A stretch of DNA of 64,000 nucleotides from Adiantum capillus-veneris (GCA_014529385.2 CM043963.1:93465912-93529911), one strand, 5' to 3'; shown: positions 33,773 through 46,140, counted from the stretch's first letter. Made by a program: numbers and translations. The notes: generated by a model from the letters alone, not told the origin.

Positions 33773-34219
33773 TGCCATTGATATTAGTGATTCCAAAGGA
33801 TACCTCATGCCATTGCTCCTTGACAAAGCTTTGTAATCATGCTTGCAATAATGCATTAAAATAAGTGTATCTTTGAAATCATGCCACCTAGTGTCCCACT
33901 AGGATTTGATTCTCCCCTAGTAGCTATTCAAAAAGAAATATAAGAAAAATACATAGAATATATATATTATATATATATATATATATATATTTGAGTTTAC
34001 CCTAGATATAGGATCGAGCTAGGGTGTGAGATGATAATGAGATAGTAGAAATAAAGAATCAATGCTTTTTGCCCAAAGTTAAAGAGGCGGAGCTATTCAC
34101 GCTTTTCCCATAGTATTTTCTGATGGTAAAGTAAGAATAGGTTACCCTTGAGAAAAATAATAGGATAAGATAGAAGGATTATTATTATACTTAAATATGC
34201 ATATGTACATTATAGGAAA
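33773..34219. other. Unassigned AT-rich DNA with an AT microsatellite
   Basis: (AT)n occupies about 33959-33992. Near 33775 the phrase 'tgccattgatattagtgat' repeats the preceding LTR motif, suggesting a small local duplication at the LTR breakpoint. No gene is seen. Confidence 0.5.
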
Positions 34220-34261
34220 TATAACTATGTATCTAAAAAGTTACAAGATAACTCTTGTAGC

Positions 34262-34820
34262 ATGCGTTCCGACTATGTACGTGTCATAGCACGACAACGG
34301 GGTTCTTTGCTAATGCAATCTTACTTTGACTGTCGCAATATAGCACTAGAGTCTGGATTTTCCATAAACCTGATGACCACTTCCATTGCATATACAATAT
34401 CTGGCCGTGGATTTGCCATAAACTTGCTGACCACTCCCATTGCATATACAATGTCTGGCCATGTGCTTACTATAGCAAACATAAGACTGCCAACTGTCAA
34501 AGAATACAACACCTCTTTCCATCTCTGCCTTTTCAGCATTTGTTTTGGGACAATCATGCTCGCTAAGTTTTTTGTATGTTGCCATTGGGGTACTCAATGC
34601 TTCCCTCCCTTGCATATTAGAACGTTGCAAGACCTTGTCAATATACTCTTCTTGCGAAAGTTCAAGTATATCACGTTTGCGATCTCTCTTGATACACATA
34701 CCAAGAAAATGATGTGCATCACCCAAATATCTCATAGAAATTTGCTTGCTTAAAGAATCCTTGAGAAGTGCAATCTCATCTTTTGAATTCCCGGTTATGA
34801 GCATATCATCCACATAGAAA
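34262..34820 (-). pseudogene. Copia-3 RT C-terminal part and RNase H start, with a tandem duplication
   Basis: Minus-strand frames read MDDMLITGNS..E...LK..LS (start of the RT palm after the catalytic box), MRYLGDAHHFLGM, LSQEEYIDKVLQRSNM, STPMATYKKLS and the R-P-D-I-V-Y-A-M-G-V-V-S-K-F-M block. That block is duplicated in tandem by an exact-length 66-bp repeat (about 34362-34427 and 34428-34493 on the plus strand). Beyond it the RNase H fragment Q-S-K-I-A-L-A-K-N-P-V appears and coding then stops. Confidence 0.85.
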
Positions 34821-34822
34821 AT

Positions 34823-35410
34823 CTAAATGATGAGGGAACCATAGTTCAACCTCTTTGTGTACAAGCAGTGATCCTCTTGGCTCCGTACGTAACCTTGGGA
34901 TTGAATGTACTTATCAAACTTGATGTACCATTGCCTTAAGCCTTGATTTAATCCATACAAAGCTTTCTTGAGTCTACACACCAGTTTTGCCCGTGTTGGC
35001 CTCTCAAGCTTTATCGAAAAACCCTCTGGCCATTTCATGTAAACATCCTCTTCAAGATCCCATGACAAAATACTGTCTTCACATCCATTTGGACCAATTC
35101 CAAGTCCTCAATGGCTACTAAATCAATCACAAGATGCAATGTAGTCATCTTGACCACTGGAGAAAATATTTCATCGAAATCCACGCATTTCATTTTCTTG
35201 AACCCTTTTGCAACCAATCTTGCCTTATACTTAGGCTCGGGATCATTTGTGATATACTTCTTCTTGTACACCCATTTGCATGGCAATGCCTATTTACTTG
35301 CACATCACTCTGTCAAATCCCAAGTTTCATTGGCTAAAATTGAGTTATACTTAGATTCCATAGCCTCTTCCCACTTCACTCTATCATCCATTTGTATGGC
35401 CTCTTTGTAG
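34823..35410 (-). pseudogene. Copia-3 reverse transcriptase N-terminal part
   Basis: From 35286 leftward: C-K-W-V-Y-K-K-K-Y, YKARLVAKGFKKMKCVDFDE, FSPVVKMTTLHLVIDLVAIEDLELVQMDVKTVF, then in a shifted frame EEDVYMKWPEGF, LVCRLKKALYGLNQGLRQWY.KFD. These are the copia RT blocks in order. The T-A-F-L-H-G block reads T-V-F-C-H-G and a frameshift follows it (about 35050). The catalytic box follows directly in the next fragment. Confidence 0.88.
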
Positions 35411-35529
35411 CAAGTGGGTTCACTGTTGCAATCAGTGACTAGGAAAAATTGCAAACCTAGCTCAAACCACTCAGGTGTACGAGATATACAAGTAGATCTC
35501 CAAGGTGCCTGACTGATGGATTCTGCTCT

Positions 35530-36320
35530 CTCTAGAGAAACATGTGTGTGTGTGTGTGTGCTAGTGGAAGGTGCATCACTAGCACGTCGAACATTCTGTG
35601 TACTAACAGTTTGGGTGGGTGTGTAAGGCGTGGTAAAATATCTTCTAATACCTCATTTATTGAAAAATTCCTTGACTCAGCGGATATGTACTGGCCTCCA
35701 TTGTTGTTGCGCAAAGCTTTAAGCTTTATACCTGATTGGTTCTCTACCAATGCTAAGAACTTCTAAAAGACATTAAAGACATTGCTCTTTTTCTTCAAGA
35801 GATAAACCCACACATTTCTAATAGAGTTGTCTATAAATGTTAGGAAGTATAATGCTCCCCCTAGAGACTTGACAAACATAGGTCCGCACAAGTCGCTATG
35901 AACGAGATATCTAGAGGAATCCTTAACTCCTTGTCCAAGTCAAGGTGTTGATGCCAACCTAGTCTGTTTGCCATAGATACATAAAGAGAAGTTAGAGTAA
36001 TCTAACACAGGGATATAACCAAAAGCTACAGGACTTTCATTCCCTTTTGACTAAAATGTCCTAGCCGGCTAAACCACAACTCTGAAGACGGTAGCTTGGC
36101 TACACAAATAGAATTCTCTTTCACAGAAGAGACATAAAGAGTACAATGAGCCAGACTTCTGGCCTTTAAGCATGATCAGATTTACCTTCTTGTTGATAAT
36201 CCAAGAACCATGAGCAAATATGGTAGTGTAACCCAAATCATCCAGCTGTCAACTATGACATCAAACTCTTTATTAATTTGGGTACATGTCTGACATTATG
36301 CAGCATAAAACTTAGTTCCA
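35530..36320 (-). pseudogene. Copia-3 integrase and GAG-pre-integrase
   Basis: Decayed minus-strand frames give VPKLIKSLMS...LDDLGY.TIFAHGSW (the post-protease segment), ELWFSRLGHFSQKGMKVL (GAG-pre-integrase; the copia W-H-x-R-L-G-H block), a core start H-S-D-L-C-G-P-M with GGALYFLTFIDNS.RNVWVYLLK, and ENQSGIKLKALRNNNGGQYIS. A TG microsatellite (35549-35567) interrupts the C-terminal region. Catalytic Asp residues are partly recognisable. Confidence 0.78.
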
Positions 36321-36551
36321 TTACACAATAGAAAACTTGATGCTATCCACACCGCATGTATCAAGCTCATAAGAATTGCCTAGCTTCACCGTGACATACG
36401 TGACAGTGTATCTAGAAAACCACTCTTTGTGAGGAGTCACATGAAAGCTAGCACCTGAGTCCACAATCCAATTTTGCGCATAACACTCATCATGAGCTAA
36501 CAATGCATCAAGACTCAAATCCGATGTGAAAATCAACACATCATTTGACAA
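36321..36551 (-). pseudogene. Copia-3 protease
   Basis: The minus-strand ORF contains W-I-V-D-S-G-A-S-F-H-V-T-P-H-K-E-W-F, with the retropepsin D-S-G-A intact, then VKLGNSYELDTCGVDSIKF. It lies between the zinc knuckle and integrase, as in all copia elements. Confidence 0.9.
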
Positions 36552-36730
36552 TTCAAAAACCTTTCAATGGCTGGAGACTTAACAACATTAAGCTCTTCAA
36601 TTTTCATGCTGCTTTTAGGTTTGTCAAACTTTGCTTTCTCTTTACCCTTATCATGCTGCATTATGCGACAATCTTTCTTCAAGTGTCCTTTTTTATGGCA
36701 GTAGTAGCACTGTACATTTCACCCTTGCTA
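36552..36730 (-). pseudogene. Copia-3 gag end with zinc knuckle
   Basis: On the minus strand C-Y-Y-C-H-K-K-G-H-L-K-K-D-C is a perfect CCHC knuckle (about 36672-36715), followed by a basic linker (KGKEKAKFDKPKSS) leading to the protease. The capsid region is not recognisable to the right. Confidence 0.85.
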
Positions 36731-36799
36731 CGACCTGCATGCAGTAAACGTGATCCTTGGGAGGATGTCTGCTCTCAAGAGAGCTCACTAGCACTAGGT

Positions 36800-37147
36800 G
36801 TTCTCACACAAAAATGCATCTGTCAACGCATCTGTCCGTAGAGAAACTATTGTTGAAATGACTGCTAAAACGCATGTGAAAGTGTTGTGCCTGTAAGTGT
36901 ATGGAAACCTAGATAAACTGCGTGTAAATGGGCTCAAAAGCTCCATGAAACATGTAGCCTCTTGTCGATGTAGATATGTGCCGATTTCCATCGTCGGGCA
37001 AATATGTGCTAGTCGAATAGCCACCAAAGGTGTTGTAGCCAAAAACCGTGCCGTAGAATGCGATCGGTGCCAATGCCGGGTGTCATTCCTCTATGGTAGA
37101 GGCACCTTACCCATGCACGTGGCAAGCACAACCGTCACCAAGAATGC
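36800..37147. other. Unassigned DNA between Copia-3 and the minus-strand gypsy
   Basis: A long plus-strand ORF (36897-37493) starts here but runs on into LTR sequence. I see no domain and treat it as chance. Confidence 0.5.
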
Positions 37148-37524
37148 TGGAGAGGGGGAAAGGGGAACACACCCACCACACAACACAATGCCTCACTATA
37201 GCCCAGGGTATACACAACGCCCCAATCCATTAGAGTTCACCTTCAAAACTCGATACTACCCGCAAGAAAACCACCGCCTGCACACAACCATACACACATA
37301 CGCCTTGCAATGCACTAGATATACCCAATCACTCCGCTTTGCTCAATTCATAGCCTTCCACATGCACACAGCCTGTCTCTATCTCTCTTTGCACGATAAA
37401 CCTCGGGGGGACACACACGCCGACACACGCCCGGAACCACACGCACGCAAGCAGAGAAGAGAAGGGGCAATGAAGCCAAGGAGACAACAATGAAGGGTCT
37501 TCTTGCAGATACAACCATGTACAA

Positions 37525-38260
37525 TCAACTGTTAAGTATGGAACCTGATTTACCCCTTGTAATTTTCTGTGGTAAGAAAACACACATTTGTAAGGCCCCC
37601 ATTATGAGGAGAAGCCATCGTGCGTGAAGGAAAATCACTCGTTGGAATAAAAATCACTCGCCGGAAACCAAAATTTTGCTGAAATATTCCTTTTCGTTGG
37701 AATATTATGGCCAGACGGCGACCGAAAAGTGGTCGAAAACGACCGGTTGATTGGCCAGTGGCCGGTGGTCGGAAGTCAATGGCCGGTGGTTGAATTCAAA
37801 AGCGGACTTGTCTTCTGAAGGGCGGCCACACATGGGCGGATTGGAGGGTCCCATTTGGACTTATCTACACAAGGGCGGCTACACATGGTTGCCTCTCATG
37901 AGAAAGGACAACCCTTTTGGCTTATAAAAGGAGGCCATTTCTACACATATTTCATAGTGTGAAGTTGATGCAACAAGGTGGGTGTGAGGTGGTGAGAGTG
38001 AAGCAAGGCGGGAGCTCTATTAAGGGTATAATCCTTTGTAAACTACTTCTTGTTTTGAAGTACTAAATACATTGAGTGGCTGCTTTCCCGTGGACGTAGC
38101 CCACATTGGGTGAACCATGTATCCCCCATGTATATCGTGTGTATTCTCTCTCTCTCTCTCTCTCTCTCCTCTATAATCTCTTGTGTGTGAAATCTATCTC
38201 TCTCCATTAAGTAATCTACTCAAATATCTATTTAGCTACGTCATATTTCCTAACATCAAC
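37525..38260 (+). mobile_element. Solo LTR (copia type) with target-site duplication
   Basis: It spans 37530-38255 (726 bp), from TGTTAAGTATGGAACC to TATTTCCTAACA, flanked by TCAAC at 37525-37529 and 38256-38260. The other LTR of the host element shows the empty site near 43440 (atcaacttgcaccc). It has a TATAAAA box, a long transcribed-like 3' part with a short CT tract, and no internal sequence. Such solo LTRs arise by recombination between the two LTRs of a full element. Confidence 0.92.
37923..37929 (+). promoter_or_regulatory. TATA box of the solo LTR
   Basis: TATAAAA in the context ggcttataaaaggaggcc. The inverted copy has the corresponding box near 39311. Confidence 0.7.
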
Positions 38261-38698
38261 CTGCACCCCTGCCGGCACAAACCTCGGCAAAAAACAATGG
38301 CTCAAAAGACTACACAGGTAAAAAACTCCAATGGCCAAAAAGACTTACTGACAAAAGGCCCCAATGGATCTCGAAAAAAACTTAAGGGAAAAAGCCCTAA
38401 AAAAGTCAACGTGTACATCTTTTAATAGGGGTGTCTAAGAGACCCAAAAAGAGAAAAAAAAAAGAGCTCCTCTAGCTCATTCAGTCCACTTCCACTTGCA
38501 CTTGCAGCTTCATTTAGAATTCTCTTGCATTGCTACCACTTGGCACATTTCCTTTTTGGCAACACTTGCATGGTGCACACTTCTTGTCCGCGCCGCCGAC
38601 TCGACTTGCACTTGCCCTCTTTGAACTCTTTCTCTCTCCACCTTCCATTTGCTCTCCACTGACCCTTGCAGCAGGATAGGCCTCTTGGCCGGCTTTGG

Positions 38699-38703
<5 letters not shown>

Positions 38704-38772
<69 letters not shown>
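38704..38772. repeat. (CT)n microsatellite in the left gypsy LTR
   Basis: About 69 bp of CT. The homologous tract in the right LTR (43864-43935) has interruptions near its end. It creates artificial Ser-Leu and Arg-Glu ORFs. Confidence 0.97.
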
Positions 38773-38774
<2 letters not shown>

Positions 38775-39004
38775 CTGGCACCACCACGGGACCCCTCCCC
38801 TACCCGGCCATTAGCGATATCGCTATTGGGGGGTACCCCTCTCCTCAAAAATTTTGGTGCGTGTGAATTTGGCCCGAAGCAAGCACACTATGCCACGTCA
38901 GCACCTGCCGTCTCATCAATTGCCAGCCACAGCCACAGTGCCACTCTCTTCCAAAATCCGCCACCTGGACGGCAGCACCGCCGCGCGAGGCACCACGAGT
39001 AGTG

Positions 39005-39792
39005 TGTTAGAAAATAAGACGTAGCTAAATAGATTTTTGAGTAGATTACTTAATGGAGAGAGATAGATTTCACACACAAGAGATTATAGAGTAGAGAGAG
39101 AGAGAGTACACATGATATACGTGGTTCACCCAATGTGGGCTACGTCCACAGGAAAGCAGCCACTCAATGGCTTTAGCACTTCAAAAGAAGAAGTAGTTTA
39201 CAAAGGGATTATACCCTTAATGGAGCTCCCGCCTTGCTTCACTCTCACCACCTCACACTCACCTTGTTGCATCAACTTCACACTATGAAATGTGTGTAGA
39301 AATGGCCTCCTTTTATAGGCCAAAAGGGCTGTCCTCTCTTATGAGAGACAGCCATGTGTAGCCGCCCTTGTGCGAATAAGTCCAAATCGGACCCTCCAAT
39401 CTGCCCATGTGTGGCCGCCCTTGAGAAGACAAGTCCGCTTTTGAATTCGGCCACCGGCCACCGGCCATTGACTTCATACCACCGGCCACTGGCCATTGAC
39501 TTCCGACCACCGGCCATCGGCCATTGATTACCGGCCACTGGCCAACCGACCGGTTGTTTTCCGACCACTTTCCGGCCGCCGTCCGGCCATGATATTCCGG
39601 CGAAGAAAAAGTCTCGGGGGCCTCTACCCCCGAGGCCTTTTAAGTTGCCCCTGATTCTTGTCCGTGAAAATTTTGGTTTCCTGTGAGTGATTTTCCTTCA
39701 CGCACGATGGCTTCTCCTCATAATGGGGGCCTTACAAATGTGCGCTTTTACCACAGAAAATTACAAGGGTAAATCAGGCTCCATACTTAACA
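39005..39792 (-). mobile_element. Second solo LTR of the same family, inverted
   Basis: On the plus strand it runs TGTTAGAAAATAAGACG to CCATACTTAACA, the reverse complement arrangement of 37530-38255 with a somewhat longer GC-rich middle (ggccaccggccactgg repeats). No convincing duplication flanks it: TAGTG on the left, CAACG on the right. It lies 0.75 kb from its sister in opposite orientation. Confidence 0.88.
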
Positions 39793-40832
39793 CAACGCCC
39801 CAGTGAGCACGCCATAGCCTAAGAGCTCACGCTCGCCTCAACACACTTCGGCGCCATACTACATCTCTTATACTCTTGAGTCTGAGCTTAAATTTGCACA
39901 TTTGGGATATAGTGTCCGCCATGTGGCGGCAGCTGGGACCTCAAGCCTCCAAGCCTCCAAGCCTTCACAAACCTCAAAAAAGATTTTATAAAACAACCCC
40001 TAAACTCTTTGCCCTTTTTGCCCTGCTTGCCAACTGCCACACAATGCTCCGATTGCCAAGCTGAAAAACCCGGCCGCAAGCTCATTGTGCCAACTCCGAC
40101 TTCACCTGACCTTGCCACACTTCAAAATTCCCGGAGACCCCGAGCCGAGGCCACAAAAAACATGAATATTCATATGTAGCCAACTCCGGGCAAATGCACC
40201 CAACCTTCCAACTTCTGCAACTTTCTACTCTGCGCTCCGTTTGACGAGCAGTCTACTCCTGTTAGCTCCATACATCACATAGAACCTTCTCAAACCCTGT
40301 CAAAACCCAAAAAATGCTAGATGGCACGACTCCCCATGTGGTCAGGTGGGCACCAACCTAGCCCTCAACAAAACTTCAACCGGCCATAAACTGTAATCCG
40401 TAGCTCTGATCTGCAATTTGAATAGATGGGCAGGCTCCATAAATCAAGCACTACGTGCCTACACACTAACATCCACTTGGGCCACCTATCCATAGCTGCC
40501 CTATCCGACAAGAATCTGCAACGCATTGAACCTTCAAACTTCAATATCTTGGGCTCCGTAGATCAGTTTGATGAGCCATCTAGACCTGCTCCTTTAGCAA
40601 CTCAAGCTCCACATTTTTGGATCCAAAGACTACACCTCACACTTTCTGCTTCTGCTCCCCAAATTAGCTCCTTCTGGAGCCTTTCATGGTCTATAAACCG
40701 CATCATCCATACATATCCGCTGCTACTTGTTAGTCCATGATCTTCCTAGCTCCTCCAACCCTTTGCCATGCTTCTGCTAGCCTGCACATACCTGTCTATG
40801 CCATCTTCTATGGTTGACACACTTTGGCTGCA

Positions 40833-42640
40833 CCATCATTGCCCACCCCCTAGTTTAGCATTTACAGTGCTCAACCAAAAGAGAGCTTTATTCCATTTTT
40901 AATTGTAAAACCTTCAACACACTATAAAAAAACCAAAACTATATTTACATAGTTTAATTGCACCCTACTGCCAAACCTTCAAGTGGGTTGACCCACCCCC
41001 TACATCACATAGCTTCCACCTGGATCAAACACCTGCCATTGGTGTCTTCCACCCATCTGTAACACCTCGCCAGACTGTCGTACCCTAGCACATAGACCAT
41101 CATGTGTGTAGGCTGCCCATAGCCTACCTTCAACACTCCATGCATCCCTGTGAAAACTATCTACTCCATACCAAGCAGCACCAAGCATACCATCAAAAGA
41201 ACATGTACCTGACAACGAGCTCCAACACATGTATGACCCTCCCTCCCAACCAAATAAAGTGGAGGCCTCAACCATAGACCTCTGCATCTGCTAAACCATC
41301 GTTTGCATAACTGTTTCTACCACCAGATTTGTCAATTTAGCTTACATACCTTCACTGGAAGCAAGGCCACTGCTTGGTATTCTCCTATATCCACCATTGG
41401 ACATGTTTCTGCATCAAAATCTCCTCCATATTTGGCAAAACAACCTCCTCTTTGGCCACACTCTCAATTCCAACATCATCGAGCCCTTCCTCATCAACCG
41501 GCCCTTCAAGGTCGATCAACACCACATGCTCTTCAGCTTCAATCACTTGCTCTTCTAGCATCTCTTCTACCAATGCATCATGCTCCACCAAGGAAAAGAT
41601 AAACTCATTTTCTATTGCATCATCCTCGTCCTCCGCCATATCCACGGCTCCTCTATCTTTTCTGGCAAAATTCTGCACCTATTGCACCACCACGATACAT
41701 TCCACCGCCACTTTCATCAGCACAACCATTAGCATGGCACCACACACCACCTTTACCTGCTTACCATCATCTGTTGGCTTGGACCACTCCACTTGGTCTT
41801 CATCATGCACATAAGCTTGCTCTGTGCCTGCTTTTCTTGCACATGGGCTACTACCATATCACCAAACACATAATAAGGCAGATTTACCTTTACTAGCTTA
41901 GGTTCATCAGAATCGATCTCCTTGCCATATAATGTGGAATCATCCGCTCTATTTTCCTCTCTTGTCTCCCAAAAAATTGAGCTTGTATCTTCATCATCAT
42001 CGGCATCATATACCGACTCTGTATTTGCATCTTTATCTCCTTGTTACTCCACAAAAGCTTGACCATCTCCCCGGCTTTGCTCACTTTCTCCATCTGATTT
42101 TGAACCCTCGGTATCTGCACCCTCATTGCATTCTGCTACCTACTCATGCAAACTTTCCATAAGAACAGGCTATACCTCTTCAATCCGTATTGGAACCTCC
42201 ACATTTGCTACCGCTTTTGCACCTTGGTTCACCTCAATATGGAGCTTCTCCTTGTTGACAAGCTTGTCCACCCTCGACACATGCACATCATAAATCGGAA
42301 ACCTCCAAGGAACATAGCCAACAATAGGCCTTACCCCAACAAGCTCTGCACTTCAAACAATTGGAACCACCTTCGATCGGTGGACCAAAGAACACCTTCC
42401 TACCTCCGCAACAGGTAGGTGATTTGATGGCTTCAACACGCCCAACTCCAGCTTCCGCTTTACCTTATTACTCTTCCTCTTGGCTAGATAGACCATGTCT
42501 TCATAGGTATCAACACTGTCTTCCACCTTTTCTATAATCCTCGGATGCAAGCACTCTGACTGATTTGACACCTTCGAGTATTCATTGCTTTTTACCCGAG
42601 TAGCAAACTCTAACCTACTTCGAACAGGCTTCAAACTGCT
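40833..42640 (-). other. Interior of the non-autonomous gypsy, degraded coding or non-coding
   Basis: Minus-strand ORFs of 77-97 codons occur, including a strongly acidic Glu/Asp-rich one (41385-41678) and one ending ..WQVFDPGGSYVM near 41000-41287. No protease, RT, RNase H or integrase motif was found anywhere in the interior. Confidence 0.65.
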
Positions 42641-42945
42641 CAATGAAAGTAGAGAAATCCTTACTTACATCTTGGCGTACCGCCTTCAGCCTTGTACCAT
42701 CTTCCTCCATCGTAATCACCTCTCACAACCGCTCCAAAAACTAACTTTGCAATCTTTCCCATGATCCTCGATCACTGGTCTTTAAACCATCAAACCACAT
42801 CTTGGCTCGTCCTCGCATCAACAACGGCACCGTCTGTAGCTTTTCCGCATCCATCAACGTATGCATTGACAATAGCCATAACTCAAAATCTGCTAAATAA
42901 CCAATCCTTGGGATCTTCAACGTTTGTAAATATGGGGACAAAACC
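42640..42945 (-). pseudogene. gag remnant of the non-autonomous gypsy
   Basis: The ORF 42941-42741 reads PRIGYLADFELWLLSMHTLM, A-E-K-L-Q-T-V-P-L-L-M-R-G-R-A-K-M-W-F-D-G-L and G-S-W-E-R-L-Q-S, then after a stop F-L-E-R-L and FSTFIEQFEA. This is the retrotransposon gag pattern (F..WL...........L......G.A..W...L......W..L...F...F). It lies about 100 bp after the primer-binding-like site, as expected for the 5' end. Confidence 0.75.
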
Positions 42946-43035
42946 TAGCTTCACCATCTGTGTCAGCTTCAAATTCCACCATCAAACACCTCAACCATCG
43001 GCTTCAAACTTCAAATTGGAGCATCAGATAGCTCC

Positions 43036-43048
43036 TCCGTGGGGGCAC
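43036..43048 (-). other. Primer-binding-like site of the non-autonomous gypsy
   Basis: On the minus strand TGTGCCCCCACGG starts about eight bases after the LTR end. It resembles the Tat-1 site TGGTGCCCCCAGTGAGG with one base missing, suggesting the two use the same tRNA and belong to related lineages. Confidence 0.55.
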
Positions 43049-43055
43049 AAGAAGA

Positions 43056-43859
43056 TGGAGAGGGGGAAAGGGGAACACACCCAGCACACAACACAATGCC
43101 TCACTATAGCCCAAGGTATACACAGCACCCCAATTCACTAGAGTTCACCTTCAAAACTCGACACTACCCGCAAGCAAACCACCGCCTACACACGACCATA
43201 CACACATACGCCTTGCAATGCACCAGACAGACCCAATCACTCCGCTCTACTCTATTCGCAACCTTCCACACGCACACAGCCTCTCTCTATCTCTCTTTGC
43301 ATGACAAACCTGGGGCGGGCACACACACCGACACATGCCCAGAACCACACGCACACAAGCAAAGAAGAGAAGGGGGAAGGGGGGATGACGCCAAGGAGAC
43401 AACAACGAATGGTCTTCTTGCATATACAATCATGTACAATCAACTTGCACCCTTGCCGGCACAAACCTCGGCAAAAAACAATGGCTCAAAAGCCTACACA
43501 GGTAAAAAACTCCAATCGCCAAAAAGACTTACTCACAAAAGGCCCCAATGGCTTCAGAAAAACCTAAGGGAAAAAGCCCCAAAAAATCAACGTGTACATA
43601 TTTTTATAGGGGTGTCTAGGAGACCCAAAAAAAGAAAAAAATGAGAGCTCCTCTAGCTCGTTCAGTCCACTTGCAGCTTCATTTAGAATTCTCTTGCATT
43701 GCTACCACTTGGCACATTTCCTTGTTGGCAACTCTTGCATGGTGCACACTTCTTGTCCGCCCAACTCGACTTGCACTTGCCCTCTTTGAACTCTTTCTCT
43801 CTCCACCTTCCATTTGCTCTTCACTGACCCTTGTAGTTAGGCCTCTTGGCCAGCTTTGG

Positions 43860-43936
<77 letters not shown>

Positions 43937-45218
43937 CTCCACTGGCACCGCCGCGGGACCCCTCCGCTACCCGAGCATTAGTGACATCGCTATTGGGGGG
44001 TACCCCTCTGCTCAAAAATTTTGGCGCATGTGAATCTAGCCCGAAGCGTGCACGCCATACCACATCGGCACCTACTGTCACCGGCCACTGACCACCATCG
44101 CAGTGCCACTCTCTTCCAAAATCCGCCATTGCCGCATGAGGCCCCATTAGTAGCACCCCAGTGGGCATGCCATAGCCTAAGAGCTCACGCTCGCCTCAAC
44201 ACACTCCAAATGGGTGCCACACTGTAGCCCTTATACTCTTGAGTACGAGCTTAAATATGTGCATGGGGATATAGTGTCCGCCATGTGGTGGGAGCTGGGC
44301 CCTCAAGCCTCCAAGCCTTCACAAACCTCAAATTAAAAGCTTTTATAAAACAACCCCCAAATAATCCGAACTCTTTGCCCTTTTTGCCCTGCTTGCCAAC
44401 TGCCGCACAATGCTCCGATTGCCAAGCCAAAAAACCCAACCGCAAGCTCATTGTGCCGACTCCGACTTCACCCGACCTTGCCGCACTTCAAAATTCCCCG
44501 AGACTCTGAAGTGAGGCCACAAAAAACATGAATATTCATCTGTAGCCAACTTTGGGCAAATGCACCCAACCTTCCGGGAAAATGCACCCAACCTTCTGAC
44601 TTCTATAACTTTCTGCTCCGGGCTCCGTTTGATGAGCAGTCTACTCTTGTTAGCTCCATACATCACATAGAACCTTCTCAAAACATGTTAAAACCCAAAA
44701 ATTACCAGATGGCATGACTTTCCATGTGGTCAGGTGGGCACCAACCTAGCCCTCGGCAAAATTTCAACCGGCCATAAACTGCAACCGTAGCTCTGATATG
44801 CAATATGAAAAGATGGGTAGGCTTCATAAATTGAGCACTACGGGCCTACACACTGACATCCACTTGGGCCACCTGTCCCCAGCTGCACTATCCGGCAAGA
44901 ATCTGCAACGCATTGAACCTTCAAACTTCAATATCTTGGGCTCTATAGCTCTGTTTGATGAGCTGTCTAGACCTGCTCCTTTAGCAACTCGAGCTCCACA
45001 TTTCAGATCCAAAGAGTACACCTCACATTCTTTTCTTTTGCTCCCCAAATTAGCCCCTTCTGGAGCCTTTCTTGGTCTATAAACCGCATCATCCATACAT
45101 ATCCGCTGCTACCTGTCAATCCATGATCTTCCTAGCTGCTCCAACCCTTTTCCATGATTCTGCTGGCCTACACATACGTGCCTATGCCATCTTCTATGAT
45201 CGGTACACTTTGGTTGCA
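43056..45218 (-). repeat. 5' LTR of the non-autonomous gypsy (uninterrupted copy)
   Basis: At 2163 bp it serves as the reference for the split left copy. The (CT)n tract is at 43864-43935. Blocks such as AAACAATGGCTCAAAAG, GGGGGTACCCCTC and the 'cacatagaaccttctcaaa' segment are shared with the left copy. Confidence 0.88.
43864..43935. repeat. (CT)n microsatellite in the right gypsy LTR
   Basis: About 72 bp of CT with two interruptions near the end, positionally homologous to 38704-38772. Confidence 0.96.

Positions 45219-46140
<922 letters not shown>

Larger units (their letters stand above)
34220..36800 (-). mobile_element. Minus-strand Ty1/copia element (Copia-3, Tork-like), truncated at both ends
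   Basis: From right to left: gag zinc knuckle, protease, integrase, RT and the start of RNase H, all in several minus-strand frames. The W-x-V-D-S-G-A-S-F-H-V-T-P-H-K-E-W-F protease start is typical of the Tork lineage. RNase H is cut after about a dozen residues and followed by TGCTACAAGAGTTATCTTG (about 34264 leftward), possibly the 3' LTR start. No matching 5' LTR or primer-binding site is in the window. The right end merges into unassigned DNA at about 36800. Confidence 0.85.
37148..40832 (-). repeat. 3' LTR of the non-autonomous gypsy, split by two solo LTRs
   Basis: Segments 37148-37524, 38261-39004 and 39793-40832 align consecutively with 43056-45218. The gaps are two copies of one copia-type LTR in opposite orientations. 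A (CT)n tract lies at 38704-38772, as in the other LTR. Confidence 0.88.
37148..45218 (-). mobile_element. Non-autonomous minus-strand gypsy element with 2.2-kb LTRs and no pol
   Basis: Direct repeats 43056-45218 and 37148-40832 match throughout once two later insertions in the left copy are removed. The net lengths are about equal, near 2.16 kb. On the minus strand both begin TGCA(A/G)CCAAAG and end CTCTCCA. The right copy is followed (on the minus strand) by a primer-binding-like TGTGCCCCCACGGAGG near 43048. The left copy is preceded by a purine-rich AGGGGGTGGGCAATGATGG. The 2.2-kb interior encodes only a gag-like remnant. I found no clear target-site duplication. This fits a large retrotransposon derivative (LARD or gag-only type). 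Confidence 0.8.

Noticed and set aside
36897-37493. 198-codon plus-strand ORF
   Set aside because: It starts in unassigned DNA and runs into the antisense side of a gypsy LTR. The same segment in the other LTR (43039) is in a different ORF context, and no domain is present.
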